The translations under genes were made by a program, and so were the position numbers. DNA of 64,000 nucleotides, taken from NCBI GenBank assembly GCA_024760905.1, contig CM045746.1, positions 4,588,501 through 4,652,500 of the forward strand, written 5' to 3'. The notes under the pieces were generated by a model. That model saw only the letters and a list, made by a program, of their open reading frames with translations. It ran no database searches and was not told the DNA's origin. This DNA is from Plotosus lineatus. Lineage: Eukaryota; Chordata; Actinopteri; Siluriformes; Plotosidae. Positions within the stretch are counted from its first letter, which is position 1, and each line of letters starts with the position of its first letter. Shown piece by piece: positions 63,831 through 64,000 of the stretch.

Positions 63831-64000
63831 CAGTCAAACCTCGGCTGACGAACGCTTAAGCTCACGAACTTTTCGCCTCAAGAACTTTAAATTCGCGAAA
63901 ATATAGTCTCGGCTGACGAACTACTTTTCGGCGGACGAACCAAACCACGCGGTCGAACAGCGCCACGGTGGCGGCCACGAGAAGCTGACGCACGCTCACG
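63831..64000 (+). mobile_element. Tigger-type element left end, runs off the window
   Basis: After TA: cagtcaaacctcggctgacg, then repeated aactttt/cgaac motifs typical of these ends. It inserted into the hAT type II fragment. Confidence 0.75.

Noticed and set aside
1..64000. CRISPR arrays, phage defence or bacterial operons
   Set aside because: No regularly spaced repeats with unique spacers, no bacterial-style gene clusters; introns, SINEs and Tc1 elements show animal DNA.

Overview
The window looks like a stretch of a ray-finned fish genome in which almost every kilobase derives from a transposable element (TE). The evidence is the mix of families (RTE, L2 and other APE-type LINEs, Tc1/mariner with DD34E transposases, Tigger/pogo elements, several hAT families, V-SINE-like and other tRNA SINEs, a retroviral pol/LTR), the CA, GT and TA microsatellites, and introns with GT..AG borders. 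No bacterial operons, CRISPR arrays or phage genes are present. Species cannot be named from the sequence alone.

Layout. 1-2.4 kb: 3' half of a decayed class-I endogenous retrovirus (RNase H, integrase, LTR). 2.4-7.3 kb: an L2 LINE split by a nearly full-length RTE LINE with an 18-bp target duplication. 7.3-12 kb: three SINE types, a CpG-rich orphan promoter-like segment, and a SINE-in-Tc1-in-SINE nest. 12.3-18.1 kb: a Tigger-like DNA element holding a twin-primed (internally inverted) LINE that itself holds an RTE; a 38-bp minisatellite lies in its right part. 18.1-22.6 kb: a minus-strand APE LINE and the 3' end of another LINE. 22.6-25.3 kb: a second Tc1 copy and two Tigger-type MITEs. 25.4-26.7 kb: terminal exon of a C2H2 zinc-finger gene. 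26.8-31.3 kb: a MITE and a hAT transposase of the GTF2IRD2 type. 31.8-37.1 kb: a hAT (type II) carrying another hAT (type B, BED finger) that carries a Tc1 in its intron. 37.4-45.2 kb: MITEs, an APE LINE lacking its RT core, RTE and Tc1 fragments. 46.6-47.6 kb: the only apparently intact host gene, a compact two-exon gene for a 117-residue protein. 48-54 kb: SINEs and Tigger elements with CENP-B-type helix-turn-helix remnants. 54.1-59.6 kb: an RTE interrupted by a hAT that is interrupted by another RTE. 59.6-64 kb: more hAT, SINE and Tigger pieces and a 32-bp perfect hairpin.

No novel multi-gene system is evident. The strongest observations are structural: the twin-primed LINE inside a three-level nest, a SINE whose body is the two ends of the resident RTE joined together (as in Bov-tA), reciprocal hAT/RTE nesting, the hairpin, and a small host gene I cannot assign. 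Each LINE, Tc1 and hAT coding region seen here carries stops, frameshifts or deletions, so nothing looks autonomous now.
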